DNA of 64,000 bases from DAHUXN01 sp963729815. GTDB taxonomy: Bacteria; Acidobacteriota; Terriglobia; Acidiferrales; UBA7541. Positions 43,572 to 50,853 of this stretch are shown here, one piece after another. Both the position numbers and the translations under genes were made by a program. Under the pieces are notes generated by a model that had not been told where the DNA came from, did not search any database, and saw nothing but the letters and a program-made list of their open reading frames with translations. The stretch spans positions 186,001 to 250,000 of the forward strand of contig CAVSPU010000003.1 of assembly GCA_963729815.1 (NCBI GenBank). The letters run 5' to 3'. The stretch's first letter is position 1; each line of letters begins with the position of its first letter.

Positions 43572-44554
43572 CAGCGTTTTTGCTTTTTACCCGCCGCAGC
43601 GCGAACAATGCGCCGCACGGCCGTCAGCTGCATTTTGTATTCCCGAGTTTCCGCGCTATCGGCGCCCGCGTTCCGAAAACGAAAATACGCATCGCCGCCG
43701 GGAACTTGCGCGGGTGATGTCTGCACCGGCAAGCTTCCGCAGACACCGCCTTCCACAAATGCCGTCTCGTATCGCTGCCGGGGTTTGCTCCACGTATACA
43801 CGCGCAGCAATGTGAAATCGCATGGGCGTCCATCACCGTCACGCGACCCAGTCACGAGGTACTCTGGCTTTACCGCCCCCGAGGAGTCCACGGCCCGGTT
43901 GAGCTCGTACCACGAAACGATCCTCATATTCTCCGAGCTTTCGTACCCTGCCAGCGGCTCCGGCAAATCAAGGTCGAGGAAGCGACCGAGTACCCAGCCG
44001 GAAACCTCCCCTGCGTTTTTCAACTGCGCGCGAACCAACCACCAATCTTCAGCGTTCCTGACCGGTACGGCACCGCTCCCCACAGGCTTTGGCGCCTCAT
44101 AGGGCACCGTTTTTCGCTCCAGCAACAACATTGGCGCTTGCCCGAGCGCTTCCGCGACCACTGGCTCCTGGCGGCCCGGAAGCGTATGCAAATTGCTCGG
44201 CACACGAGTGAAGCCCCGCGCCTGAACCGGCATCAATTTCGTCGTTTCACTGAGCTGGGCCTCATCGCGCCACACAGCCGCATCCAGCAACGAGCTTGCT
44301 AGGACCCATCCGCGAACTTTCGCCGCCGTTTCAATCAGCTCCATGTCGCCGGCGCGCTGGTCAATCTCCACAGGCTCGCCATAGGCCAGCGTCGTTATCG
44401 GCGTCCGGACTTCCGCCGTACTGTTCCACACGGTCACTCCCCGCGAGCCCGCATAGGCCTCAGCCATCGGCAACTGCCGGTGGTCGCGGTATTCGCGAAT
44501 GCTCACTGCAATCAGGGATCCCACAACCACAGCGATCAAGAAAGTGCGTCTCAT
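43571..44554 (-). CDS. Membrane-anchored protein with SH3-like domains
   Basis: A 327-residue protein with an N-terminal membrane anchor or signal (MRRTFLIAVVVGSLIAVS). Two bacterial SH3-like regions are suggested by VTVWNSTAEVRT..LAYGEPVEI..VRGWVLASSLLD and, later, DWWLVRAQLKNAGEVSGWVLGRFLD. The C-terminal part has two cysteines (RPCDFT, GVCGSL). Probably periplasmic, wall- or ligand-binding. The ATG at 44554 overlaps the pfkA stop by one base (TAATG), so the frame upstream is not used. Confidence 0.7.
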   Translation of the reverse strand: MRRTFLIAVVVGSLIAVSIREYRDHRQLPMAEAYAGSRGVTVWNSTAEVRTPITTLAYGEPVEIDQRAGDMELIETAAKVRGWVLASSLLDAAVWRDEAQLSETTKLMPVQARGFTRVPSNLHTLPGRQEPVVAEALGQAPMLLLERKTVPYEAPKPVGSGAVPVRNAEDWWLVRAQLKNAGEVSGWVLGRFLDLDLPEPLAGYESSENMRIVSWYELNRAVDSSGAVKPEYLVTGSRDGDGRPCDFTLLRVYTWSKPRQRYETAFVEGGVCGSLPVQTSPAQVPGGDAYFRFRNAGADSAETREYKMQLTAVRRIVRAAAGKKQKR

Positions 44555-45642
44555 TATGGCCTGTCTCCAAACGTGATCCCAATGCCTCGGGCCGTGCGAA
44601 TCACATCGCCTTCCGGATCCACCATTCGCAAAGCTCCGATAGCTTCTTCCAGCTGTACGGACTGAATCTTCCCTGATTGCAGGCAAACCATGCGCCCGAA
44701 TTCACCTCGCGCGACCAGGTCAACGGCATGCACGCCAAAGCGCGACGCCAGAATGCGATCGAACGGGCTCGGCGAGCCACCGCGCTGAACGTGCCCCAGC
44801 ACTGTCACACGCACCTCACGATGAAGATACTCGCGGATTGCGAATCCGATGGCGTTCCCGACCTGTCCCCCTAATGGCTTTGGGAAAGGCTTCCCGAGCG
44901 CGTCCTGTTCCGGCAGAGTGACTCCTTCCGCAACAACAACGATACAAAACAACCGCCCCGCTTCTTCCCTCCGGCGAATCGCTTCGCAGACTGTCTCGAT
45001 GGTGAACGGAATCTCCGGAATCAAAATCGCGTCGGCACCGCCGGCTATCCCGGAGTGCAGCGCGATCCATCCGGTCAAACGCCCCATTACTTCGACGACC
45101 ATGACCCTGTGATGGCTCTCCGCGGTCGTATGCAGGCGATCGATCGCGTCAGTGGCCACGTGCAGCGCCGTGTCGAAGCCAAACGTCACCTCCGTGGCGC
45201 GAATGTCGTTGTCAATCGTCTTGGGAACCCCCACCACCTTCATTCCCATCTTCTCAAATTCATGGGCAATGTGCAGCGTGCCATCACCCCCGATGACGAT
45301 CATCGCCTCGATTCCCATTTTCGATAGATTTTCCATGCAGCGCGCGGAAAAATCCGAAGTGAGTGTGCCCTCATCCGCCTCGATCGGATAAGCGAAAGGA
45401 TTCCCGCGATTCGTTGTGCCCAGAATTGTTCCGCCGCGCGGCAGAATGCCGCGAATCTTGTCGAGAGTCAGATCGAAGGACTGCTCCGGCCAGATCAGCC
45501 CGTTGAATCCGTTCGTAATTCCAATCAGCCGCCAGCCGTAGCCGCGGATCGCCGTGCACGCCACCGCGCGGATCACGGCATTCAATCCCGGCGCGTCGCC
45601 GCCGCCGTTGCAGACTCCGATAGTGCGCTGGGCCGAGGACAA
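44554..45642 (-). CDS. pfkA: 6-phosphofructokinase
   Basis: A 362-residue phosphofructokinase of the PfkA superfamily, phosphorylating fructose-6-phosphate in glycolysis. Motifs: GGGDAPGLNAVIRA at the N-terminus, MIVIGGDGTLHIA, VPKTIDNDI, the substrate site VEVMGRLTGWIAL, and LGHVQRGGSPSPFDRI. Phosphoryl donor clues are mixed: Gly in GGDGT favours ATP, while Lys in PKTIDND is shared with PPi enzymes; this combination occurs in the ATP-dependent 'group III' enzymes. TTG start. First gene of a run with the SH3-like and NHL genes. Confidence 0.94.
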   Translation of the reverse strand: MSSAQRTIGVCNGGGDAPGLNAVIRAVACTAIRGYGWRLIGITNGFNGLIWPEQSFDLTLDKIRGILPRGGTILGTTNRGNPFAYPIEADEGTLTSDFSARCMENLSKMGIEAMIVIGGDGTLHIAHEFEKMGMKVVGVPKTIDNDIRATEVTFGFDTALHVATDAIDRLHTTAESHHRVMVVEVMGRLTGWIALHSGIAGGADAILIPEIPFTIETVCEAIRRREEAGRLFCIVVVAEGVTLPEQDALGKPFPKPLGGQVGNAIGFAIREYLHREVRVTVLGHVQRGGSPSPFDRILASRFGVHAVDLVARGEFGRMVCLQSGKIQSVQLEEAIGALRMVDPEGDVIRTARGIGITFGDRP

Positions 45643-45811
45643 TCAGGCTGCCTCTTCAATTCTCATGAAGCGTGATTCTACATCAGTGTATCAGATGCCG
45701 CCGGCACCGCAGTCGGCTTCGCGTTCGAACTGGACAACTTTCTGCTAGAATGTCGTGGCTTCTCGGAGATGTCGCGCCAGAAAAGGGCGGCCTCCAGCAA
45801 GGAGTATATCG

Positions 45812-46219
45812 ATGCAGCGCCTCGAGAAATTAAAGCCCCTTGCCCTTCTGATTCTTCGAGTCGGGCTGGGAGTCATTTTCATGTACCACGGCTGGCCAAA
45901 GCTCGTCACGCACACCCATGAGGCGCTGCAAGAATTTCCGCACATGGGCTTCCCTTCCTACTTCGTCTACGTTGTGGGAATTGTGGAACTATTTGGCGGA
46001 GGCTTACTGATTCTCGGCCTGTTCACGCGAATTGCGGCGCTTCTGCTCGCCGGCGAAATGGCCATCGCTATTCTTCGCGTGCATCTGCCGCAGGGCGGCA
46101 TCATGGCCGTGAGCAACTATCAGTTTCCACTCGCGTGCGGCGTCGGCGCGTTTGCGCTCGTGGCGCTGGGAGCAGGCGCAATCTCGATCGATCGCGCGAT
46201 CTTCAAGAATAAAGCCTAG
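45812..46219 (+). CDS. DoxX family membrane protein
   Basis: A 135-residue DoxX/MauE-like integral membrane protein with four hydrophobic helices. It opens with the typical LALLILRVGLGVIFMYHGWPKL and continues with VGIVELFGGGLLILGLFTRIAALLLAGEM. Members are small quinone-associated or redox-stress membrane proteins (for example in a complex with superoxide dismutase in mycobacteria). The ATG at 45812 has a strong AAGGAG site. It is divergent from pfkA. Confidence 0.92.
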   Translation: MQRLEKLKPLALLILRVGLGVIFMYHGWPKLVTHTHEALQEFPHMGFPSYFVYVVGIVELFGGGLLILGLFTRIAALLLAGEMAIAILRVHLPQGGIMAVSNYQFPLACGVGAFALVALGAGAISIDRAIFKNKA

Positions 46220-46260
46220 CCACGGATCTCCGCGGGCCAGGCGATCCAGCGCGGTTCAGC

Positions 46261-46608
46261 TCAGACGTGAGGAGTCTGGGTCGTGCTTGGGGCCGGCGCG
46301 GGCGCCACGGGCTGCACGAATACGGGTCCGAGCGGCATGATCAGCCACGCTGCCAGATAAACAAGTATGCCGGGGACAATTCCGGTGAACACGGTGATGA
46401 GCGCCCACACGAGCCGCACGATGGTCGAATCGGTGTCCAAATACTCACCCATGCCGCCACACACTCCCGCAATCTTGGAATCGAGGACGGAACGGTGCAG
46501 CCGCCGCGGCGCTACGCCCGCCTGTGCCGCGCGGGCCTGGCGCGTGCCGCAGAAATAGCAGTAGCTAGAATAATCCGCAATTTCCCTCTGACATTTCGGA
46601 CAGAACAT
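46261..46608 (-). CDS. PspC domain membrane protein with zinc ribbon
   Basis: A 115-residue protein. The N-terminal zinc-ribbon pairs are FCPKC and CYFCG. The PspC domain is LHRSVLDSKIAGVCGGMGEYLDTDSTIVRLVWAL (quoted only to show the core; residues about 37-70), followed by a transmembrane hairpin (FTGIVPGILVYLAAWLIMP) and a Pro/Ala-rich tail. PspC proteins tune the phage-shock envelope stress response. The ATG at 46608 has a GGGAGG site. Confidence 0.9.
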   Translation of the reverse strand: MFCPKCQREIADYSSYCYFCGTRQARAAQAGVAPRRLHRSVLDSKIAGVCGGMGEYLDTDSTIVRLVWALITVFTGIVPGILVYLAAWLIMPLGPVFVQPVAPAPAPSTTQTPHV

Positions 46609-46708
46609 CGTTGCCTCCCATTCCACTTCCCAAGTCAACTTCCGGATCTCTCTACAATCAGGTACGGCCAAACCCTTGAAAAGGTTTCATACCCGCACAT
46701 CTGCGCAA

Positions 46709-48865
46709 TCAGAAGGCAACCAGCGCGCGCACGGCTTGAACGATGTCCTCTGTCTGAGGCAAAATCTCATCTTCGAGCTTCGGCTGATAGGCGCAAAACG
46801 TATCCGTGGCTGCCACGCGGCGCACCGGCGCATCGAGGTCTTCAAAAAGCTCGTCGGCAATGCGTGCGGCAATCTCCGCTCCGTAACCCCACGAAAGCGT
46901 GTCCTCGTACGCGACGATCACGCGATTCGTCTTCCGCACCGACGTCGCGATCGCCTGCCAATCATAGGGGCTCAACGTTCGCAAATCGATGATCTCCACA
47001 TCGGTTCCCTGCCGCGCGAGCTCCGCCGCCGCCACTTCAGCGCGGTGAACCAAGGCTCCATAAGTAATGATGCTCAAGTCCTCGCCCTCGCGAACCACTC
47101 GCGCCTTGCCGAATGGAACCATGTAATCCGCGCCCGGGTAAGGCGAGCGATTGTAGGGCTGGCGGTACAGATGCTTGTGTTCGAGGAACATCACCGGGTC
47201 GTCGCATCGAATCGAAGTTCGCAGCAAACCGCAGAGATCAAGCGAAGTTGAGGGCATCACGACACGCAAGCCCGGCTGATGCGTAAACATCACTTCGCCG
47301 GACTGGCTGTGGTAGATCGCGCCGCCCGTCAGATACCCGCCGATCGCCACACGAATCACCGCCGGCGATTTGAACTTCCCCGCCGACCGCCATCGTGTCG
47401 TCGCCAGCTCGTTGCGGATTTGCATCATCGCCGGCCAGATGTAGTCAAAAAACTGAATTTCCGCCACGGGCTTCATGCCACGAGTCGCCATGCCAATCGA
47501 GCGCCCGACAATATTCGCTTCCGCAAGCGGCGAATTGAAGACGCGCTGCGCGCCGTAGCGCCGCTGCAAGCCCGCCGTCGCTTTGAAGACGCCGCCTTTG
47601 CCCTTGACCTTGCTCAGACTTTCCTCGCGGCTGCAATCGGCCACGTCCTCGCCGAAGACGACGATACGTTCGTCGCGTCCCATCTCGTCCATCAGCGTCG
47701 CAGAAACCATTTCGACCATCGTCAGCGCCGAACCCGTGTTGACGGGCGCGGCCGCAAACGCATCGCTCTTGGGATCCACGTCCGGCGAGTACACGAAATC
47801 GTAAATGGACTCCGCCGCCGGGACTTCCGCGGCAAGCGCGCGATCCGTGGCCTCGATGATCTCCTTTTCGACTCCGGCTTCGAGCGCTTCGAGCTCCTGC
47901 TCGTCGAGAATCCCCTCGCGCACGAGGAACAGGCCGAACTTCGGAATCGGGTCGCGATGCGCTTCCGTCTCGCGCTCTTCGGGCGTCTTGTAGAGCTTTT
48001 CATCGTCGGAGAGAGAATGCGAATAGGGGCGCGTCACATGCGCGTGAAGCAGCGCCGGCCCGCGCCGCTCCCGGCAATGTTTCACCGCGCGTTGCGTCGC
48101 GGCAAAGCTTTCCAGAGGGTCCGTCCCATCGTAATCCTCGATGTGCAAGCCTGGATGATTTGCCACCAGTCGCGAGATGCTTCCTCCCGGATGCTGGACT
48201 TCGCAGGGCACGGAAATCGCGTAGCCGTTGTCCTCCACCAGGAAAATGACGGGCAGCTTTCGCAGGCACGCCGTGTTGATCGCCTCCCAGAATTCCCCTT
48301 CGCTCGTCGCGCCTTCACCGCCTGAAACGCACACAACTTCGTCGCGATAGTGCCGCACTGCCTCCCCCAGCGGCGCCGCTTCCGCCTGTTTCAGGGCTTT
48401 CGGGAATCGATTGTAGTAGAGCGACGCTTCCGCGGCGCCAACCGCCTGCAGCCACTGCGTCCCCGTCGGCGAAGACCTGGAAACGATGTTGTACGCTTGA
48501 TGGCCCCAATGCGACGGCATCTGCCGCCCGCCCGAGGCTGGATCGTCCTTCGCGCCAACGCCTTCGAGTAGCATCTCGTACGCGCTCACGCCCAACATCA
48601 GGCACAGCGCGCGGTCGCGATAATAAAGATAGAACCAGTCGTAGCCCGGCTTTAGGAGCAGGCCAACAGCGGCTGTCGCGGCCTCGTGGCCGGCACCGCT
48701 GATTTGAAAATAAATTTTGTTCTGGCGTTTGAGCTGAATTTCGCGGTCATCGAGCCGCCGCGACAAAAACATCGTGCGGTATAAACGAATCAGGGCGTCG
48801 CGGTCGAGGCCGTGATACTTCGCGGCGTCGAACTTTGCTGTTTTTGTCTTTGTTTGCAGGGCCAT
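46709..48865 (-). CDS. Fused alpha/beta 2-oxoacid dehydrogenase E1 (BCKDH/PDH type)
   Basis: A 718-residue thiamin-diphosphate E1 in which alpha and beta subunits are joined. The alpha part (about 1-375) has YYRDRALCLMLG and the ThDP motif VSGGEGATSEGEFWEAIN..VEDNGYAIS. The beta part (about 390-718) has MVEMVSATLMDEMGRDERIVVFGEDV, SPLAEANIVGRSIGMA, and LRTLSPYDWQAI. It decarboxylates pyruvate or branched-chain 2-oxoacids and hands the acyl group to a lipoyl-E2 encoded elsewhere. Branched-chain specificity is a guess from the fused form, common in Bacteroidetes and acidobacteria. The ATG at 48865 has a GGAAGGA site. Confidence 0.92.
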   Translation of the reverse strand: MALQTKTKTAKFDAAKYHGLDRDALIRLYRTMFLSRRLDDREIQLKRQNKIYFQISGAGHEAATAAVGLLLKPGYDWFYLYYRDRALCLMLGVSAYEMLLEGVGAKDDPASGGRQMPSHWGHQAYNIVSRSSPTGTQWLQAVGAAEASLYYNRFPKALKQAEAAPLGEAVRHYRDEVVCVSGGEGATSEGEFWEAINTACLRKLPVIFLVEDNGYAISVPCEVQHPGGSISRLVANHPGLHIEDYDGTDPLESFAATQRAVKHCRERRGPALLHAHVTRPYSHSLSDDEKLYKTPEERETEAHRDPIPKFGLFLVREGILDEQELEALEAGVEKEIIEATDRALAAEVPAAESIYDFVYSPDVDPKSDAFAAAPVNTGSALTMVEMVSATLMDEMGRDERIVVFGEDVADCSREESLSKVKGKGGVFKATAGLQRRYGAQRVFNSPLAEANIVGRSIGMATRGMKPVAEIQFFDYIWPAMMQIRNELATTRWRSAGKFKSPAVIRVAIGGYLTGGAIYHSQSGEVMFTHQPGLRVVMPSTSLDLCGLLRTSIRCDDPVMFLEHKHLYRQPYNRSPYPGADYMVPFGKARVVREGEDLSIITYGALVHRAEVAAAELARQGTDVEIIDLRTLSPYDWQAIATSVRKTNRVIVAYEDTLSWGYGAEIAARIADELFEDLDAPVRRVAATDTFCAYQPKLEDEILPQTEDIVQAVRALVAF

Positions 48866-48932
48866 CCGCTTCCTTCCACCTCGCAAGTGCGAGGCCGCCG
48901 CACCGATTATATCAGAGCGAATTCCAGTCGGT

Positions 48933-49349
48933 TCAGGTCAAGGAATCGTAAATCTCGGACGTCTTCCCAAAGCCGTCCTCGTTCGCCCGAATCACTTCAC
49001 TTTTCACGGATTTGAACGGGTCCTCGCCGGGAATTCGCTTGAGCCACGTCTGGAACAAATTCTTCTCGTGATTCGAGAAGTCCAGCCGCACAAATAGCCG
49101 CACACGCCCTTTGGTTTCTCCCTCGGACTTCCCGGCCCCGGCATTCTTTTTCTTGGCTTTGTCCTCGGGCGCGTAATCGGATTTCGTTTTCGACGCCTCT
49201 GCCTCGGAATCCGCGGTTTCTCTTTCGAACTTGAATTGAAGCTTATTGCCGAGGCGAAATCCCTGCTTCCATCCATCGATGCGATGGCGCGCTTGCTGCG
49301 CCGCCTCTTCATTTGTCCCGAAATCGAAAACAAGAAATGTTTGTGCCAT
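48933..49349 (-). CDS. Small hypothetical protein with charged linker
   Basis: A 138-residue soluble protein. It starts AQTFLVFDFGTNEEAAQQARHRIDGWKQ, has a Lys/Glu/Ala-rich disordered middle (about 60-95), and ends RLFVRLDFSNHEKNLFQTWLKRI. No known domain identified. Its stop is 67 bases upstream of the E1 start, on the same strand. Confidence 0.65.
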   Translation of the reverse strand: MAQTFLVFDFGTNEEAAQQARHRIDGWKQGFRLGNKLQFKFERETADSEAEASKTKSDYAPEDKAKKKNAGAGKSEGETKGRVRLFVRLDFSNHEKNLFQTWLKRIPGEDPFKSVKSEVIRANEDGFGKTSEIYDSLT

Positions 49350-49411
49350 GCCGCTATTCTAGCGCCAGCCGACGCCTCCGGCCACAATGAATCACCTTGA
49401 AGCGCCAGCGC

Positions 49412-49825
49412 TTAATCCTCCTCCACCACCGCCGCCATTTCTCTCAACATGTCGAGCAGCCGCTCGAACTCCTCCTGCAATCGTGTCACGGCTTCTTCCG
49501 ACAGCGCTCCGTAGCCACGCAACTTCTTTGGGTCGGATTCCTCCAGGTTGACGATGCTGCTGGAGATCAGCGCGCGAATTCTCCGCCTCCGCGAGTTCAT
49601 CGCCGGATCCAATTCGATCTCTGAATTCAGCCGGCGTATCTCCGCACGGATCCCTATGCTCATCTGCCGCAACTTCTCCCTTTGTCCGGAGGGAAGATCG
49701 TCACTCACATGTCGGAGGATTCCAGCCGATTCGTCCAGCGCCGTCTCGATCTCATCGCACATGCCTTCCAGCCCGCGCAGCAGCACGGAAACGACCCGCC
49801 GGTGATTCTCACCCAACTTAAGCAT
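49412..49825 (-). CDS. Helical hypothetical protein
   Basis: A 137-residue, almost entirely helical protein (Leu/Glu/Arg rich with heptad character); no transmembrane segment, cysteine pair or enzyme motif. It follows the DUF190 gene by 39 bases on the same strand, so it may be the third gene of the fluoride operon. Function unknown. Confidence 0.65.
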   Translation of the reverse strand: MLKLGENHRRVVSVLLRGLEGMCDEIETALDESAGILRHVSDDLPSGQREKLRQMSIGIRAEIRRLNSEIELDPAMNSRRRRIRALISSSIVNLEESDPKKLRGYGALSEEAVTRLQEEFERLLDMLREMAAVVEED

Positions 49826-49864
49826 CGCTCATCGACCTTGCGGGGCACCCCCGCTTACTGCCTC

Positions 49865-50212
49865 CTAATGCTTGCCAGCGCGATAAAGAATCACGCGCAC
49901 TTTTTCCAGTGTAATCAGCCCTCCCTCCACCATCTGGTCGAGCCGCGGCAGAATCTGCTCGATGCGCTCGGCATATTCCACCACTTCGATAACAATCGGC
50001 AAGTCCTGTGAAAGCCGCAGAATCTTGTCCGTGTGGTAGACGCTCGACCCGCCGTAGCCGCCGACACCCCTCAGCACCGTCACGCCCGAAAAGTTCTCGT
50101 GCCGCAGCGTCTCGACAATCGCCTGGTAGAGCGGCTTCCCGTGCCAGCGGTCCGATTCCCCGATGTGGATCCGCATCAGCGTGCGTTCGCCTTCGAATCG
50201 CTCGTGTGTCAT
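49865..50212 (-). CDS. DUF190 family (PII-like) protein
   Basis: A 115-residue DUF190 protein with a ferredoxin-like fold resembling PII signalling proteins: LMRIHIGESDRWHGKPLYQAIVETLR, VTVLRGVGGYG, DLPIVIEVVEYAERIEQILP. These are often encoded beside crcB and may regulate or assist fluoride export. A strong GGAGG site precedes the ATG. It is 9 bases after the crcB stop. Confidence 0.92.
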   Translation of the reverse strand: MTHERFEGERTLMRIHIGESDRWHGKPLYQAIVETLRHENFSGVTVLRGVGGYGGSSVYHTDKILRLSQDLPIVIEVVEYAERIEQILPRLDQMVEGGLITLEKVRVILYRAGKH

Positions 50213-50221
50213 AGAAGCCTC

Positions 50222-50593
50222 CTAAAGGGCATCGCCCAGCCGCATGCCCGCCAGCATGAAGGCCAGGCCCACCAGCACGCTCGCCGTAACGTAAATGAGC
50301 CCCTTCATCCACTCCCCATCTTCGAGCATGCGCACGCTTTCCCAGCTGAATGTCGAAAACGTCGTGAACGCTCCAAAAAATCCCGCCGTGATTGCGATGC
50401 GCCAGTCCGGTGAAATGGAGACGTGATTCAGGGCAAACTTGCCTGCCAGCCCCATAAAAAAACAGCCGAGTAAATTCACGCTTAATGTGCCGTACGGAAA
50501 TCCTGAACCCGATCGGCCCTGTACAGCGCCTTCCAGCCCGTAACGTGCCAGCGTTCCTGCAATTCCAAACATGGCCAGCAAAAAGATCCGCAC
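50222..50593 (-). CDS. crcB: Fluoride ion channel CrcB/Fluc
   Basis: A 123-residue four-helix membrane protein of the Fluc family; two copies form a dual-topology channel that lets fluoride leave the cell. Signature regions: TLSVNLLGCFFMGL with the pore Asn, and the TM3 break with the Phe-box Phe/Ser/Thr residues in GFFGAFTTFSTFS. The GTG start has GGAG upstream. Preceded by a fluoride riboswitch and terminator, so expression should rise with fluoride. Confidence 0.95.
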   Translation of the reverse strand: MRIFLLAMFGIAGTLARYGLEGAVQGRSGSGFPYGTLSVNLLGCFFMGLAGKFALNHVSISPDWRIAITAGFFGAFTTFSTFSWESVRMLEDGEWMKGLIYVTASVLVGLAFMLAGMRLGDAL

Positions 50594-50626
50594 TCTCGCT
50601 CCGATTCTGCGCCACTGGCGCCCAAC

Positions 50627-50660
50627 AAAAAACTCCTGGACGCCTCGCGGCAGCCAGGAG
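50627..50660 (-). terminator. Riboswitch-controlled intrinsic terminator
   Basis: On the minus strand CTCCTGG (50660-50654) pairs with CCAGGAG (50639-50633), followed by six T. The first arm is also the 3' end of the fluoride aptamer (its GAUGaCUCC segment), so fluoride-stabilised aptamer and terminator should be mutually exclusive. Confidence 0.85.
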
Positions 50661-50702
50661 TCATCAGCTCTTTCGAGCGGTTCCGGCGAACTCCATCGCC
50701 CT
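50654..50702 (-). promoter_or_regulatory. Fluoride riboswitch (crcB motif)
   Basis: The aptamer consensus is visible: GGGCGATGGAGTTCGCC at the 5' end, an internal hairpin CGCTCGAAAGAGC, then the 3' strand TGATGACTCCTGG. GGAG near the 5' end can pair with CTCC to form the pseudoknot that encloses fluoride. It sits 60 nt upstream of crcB. Confidence 0.9.
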
Positions 50703-50853
50703 CAATAAACTTTCATCAATTATTGTACGCGCTCGTCCCCACAGACGGAAGAACTCACTGCGAAAACGCCTCAAGAACGTCACGGAAGAACATCATTGCG
50801 CCAGCCGCGTCCCAGTGTTAGTCTTAGCGAACAAAAGGCGAAGGAGAGACACG

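Noticed and set aside
47279..48325. Open frame of 348 codons opposite the fused E1 gene
   Set aside because: Arg/His/Gly-rich composition and no start signal; the minus-strand gene has full ThDP-enzyme motifs.
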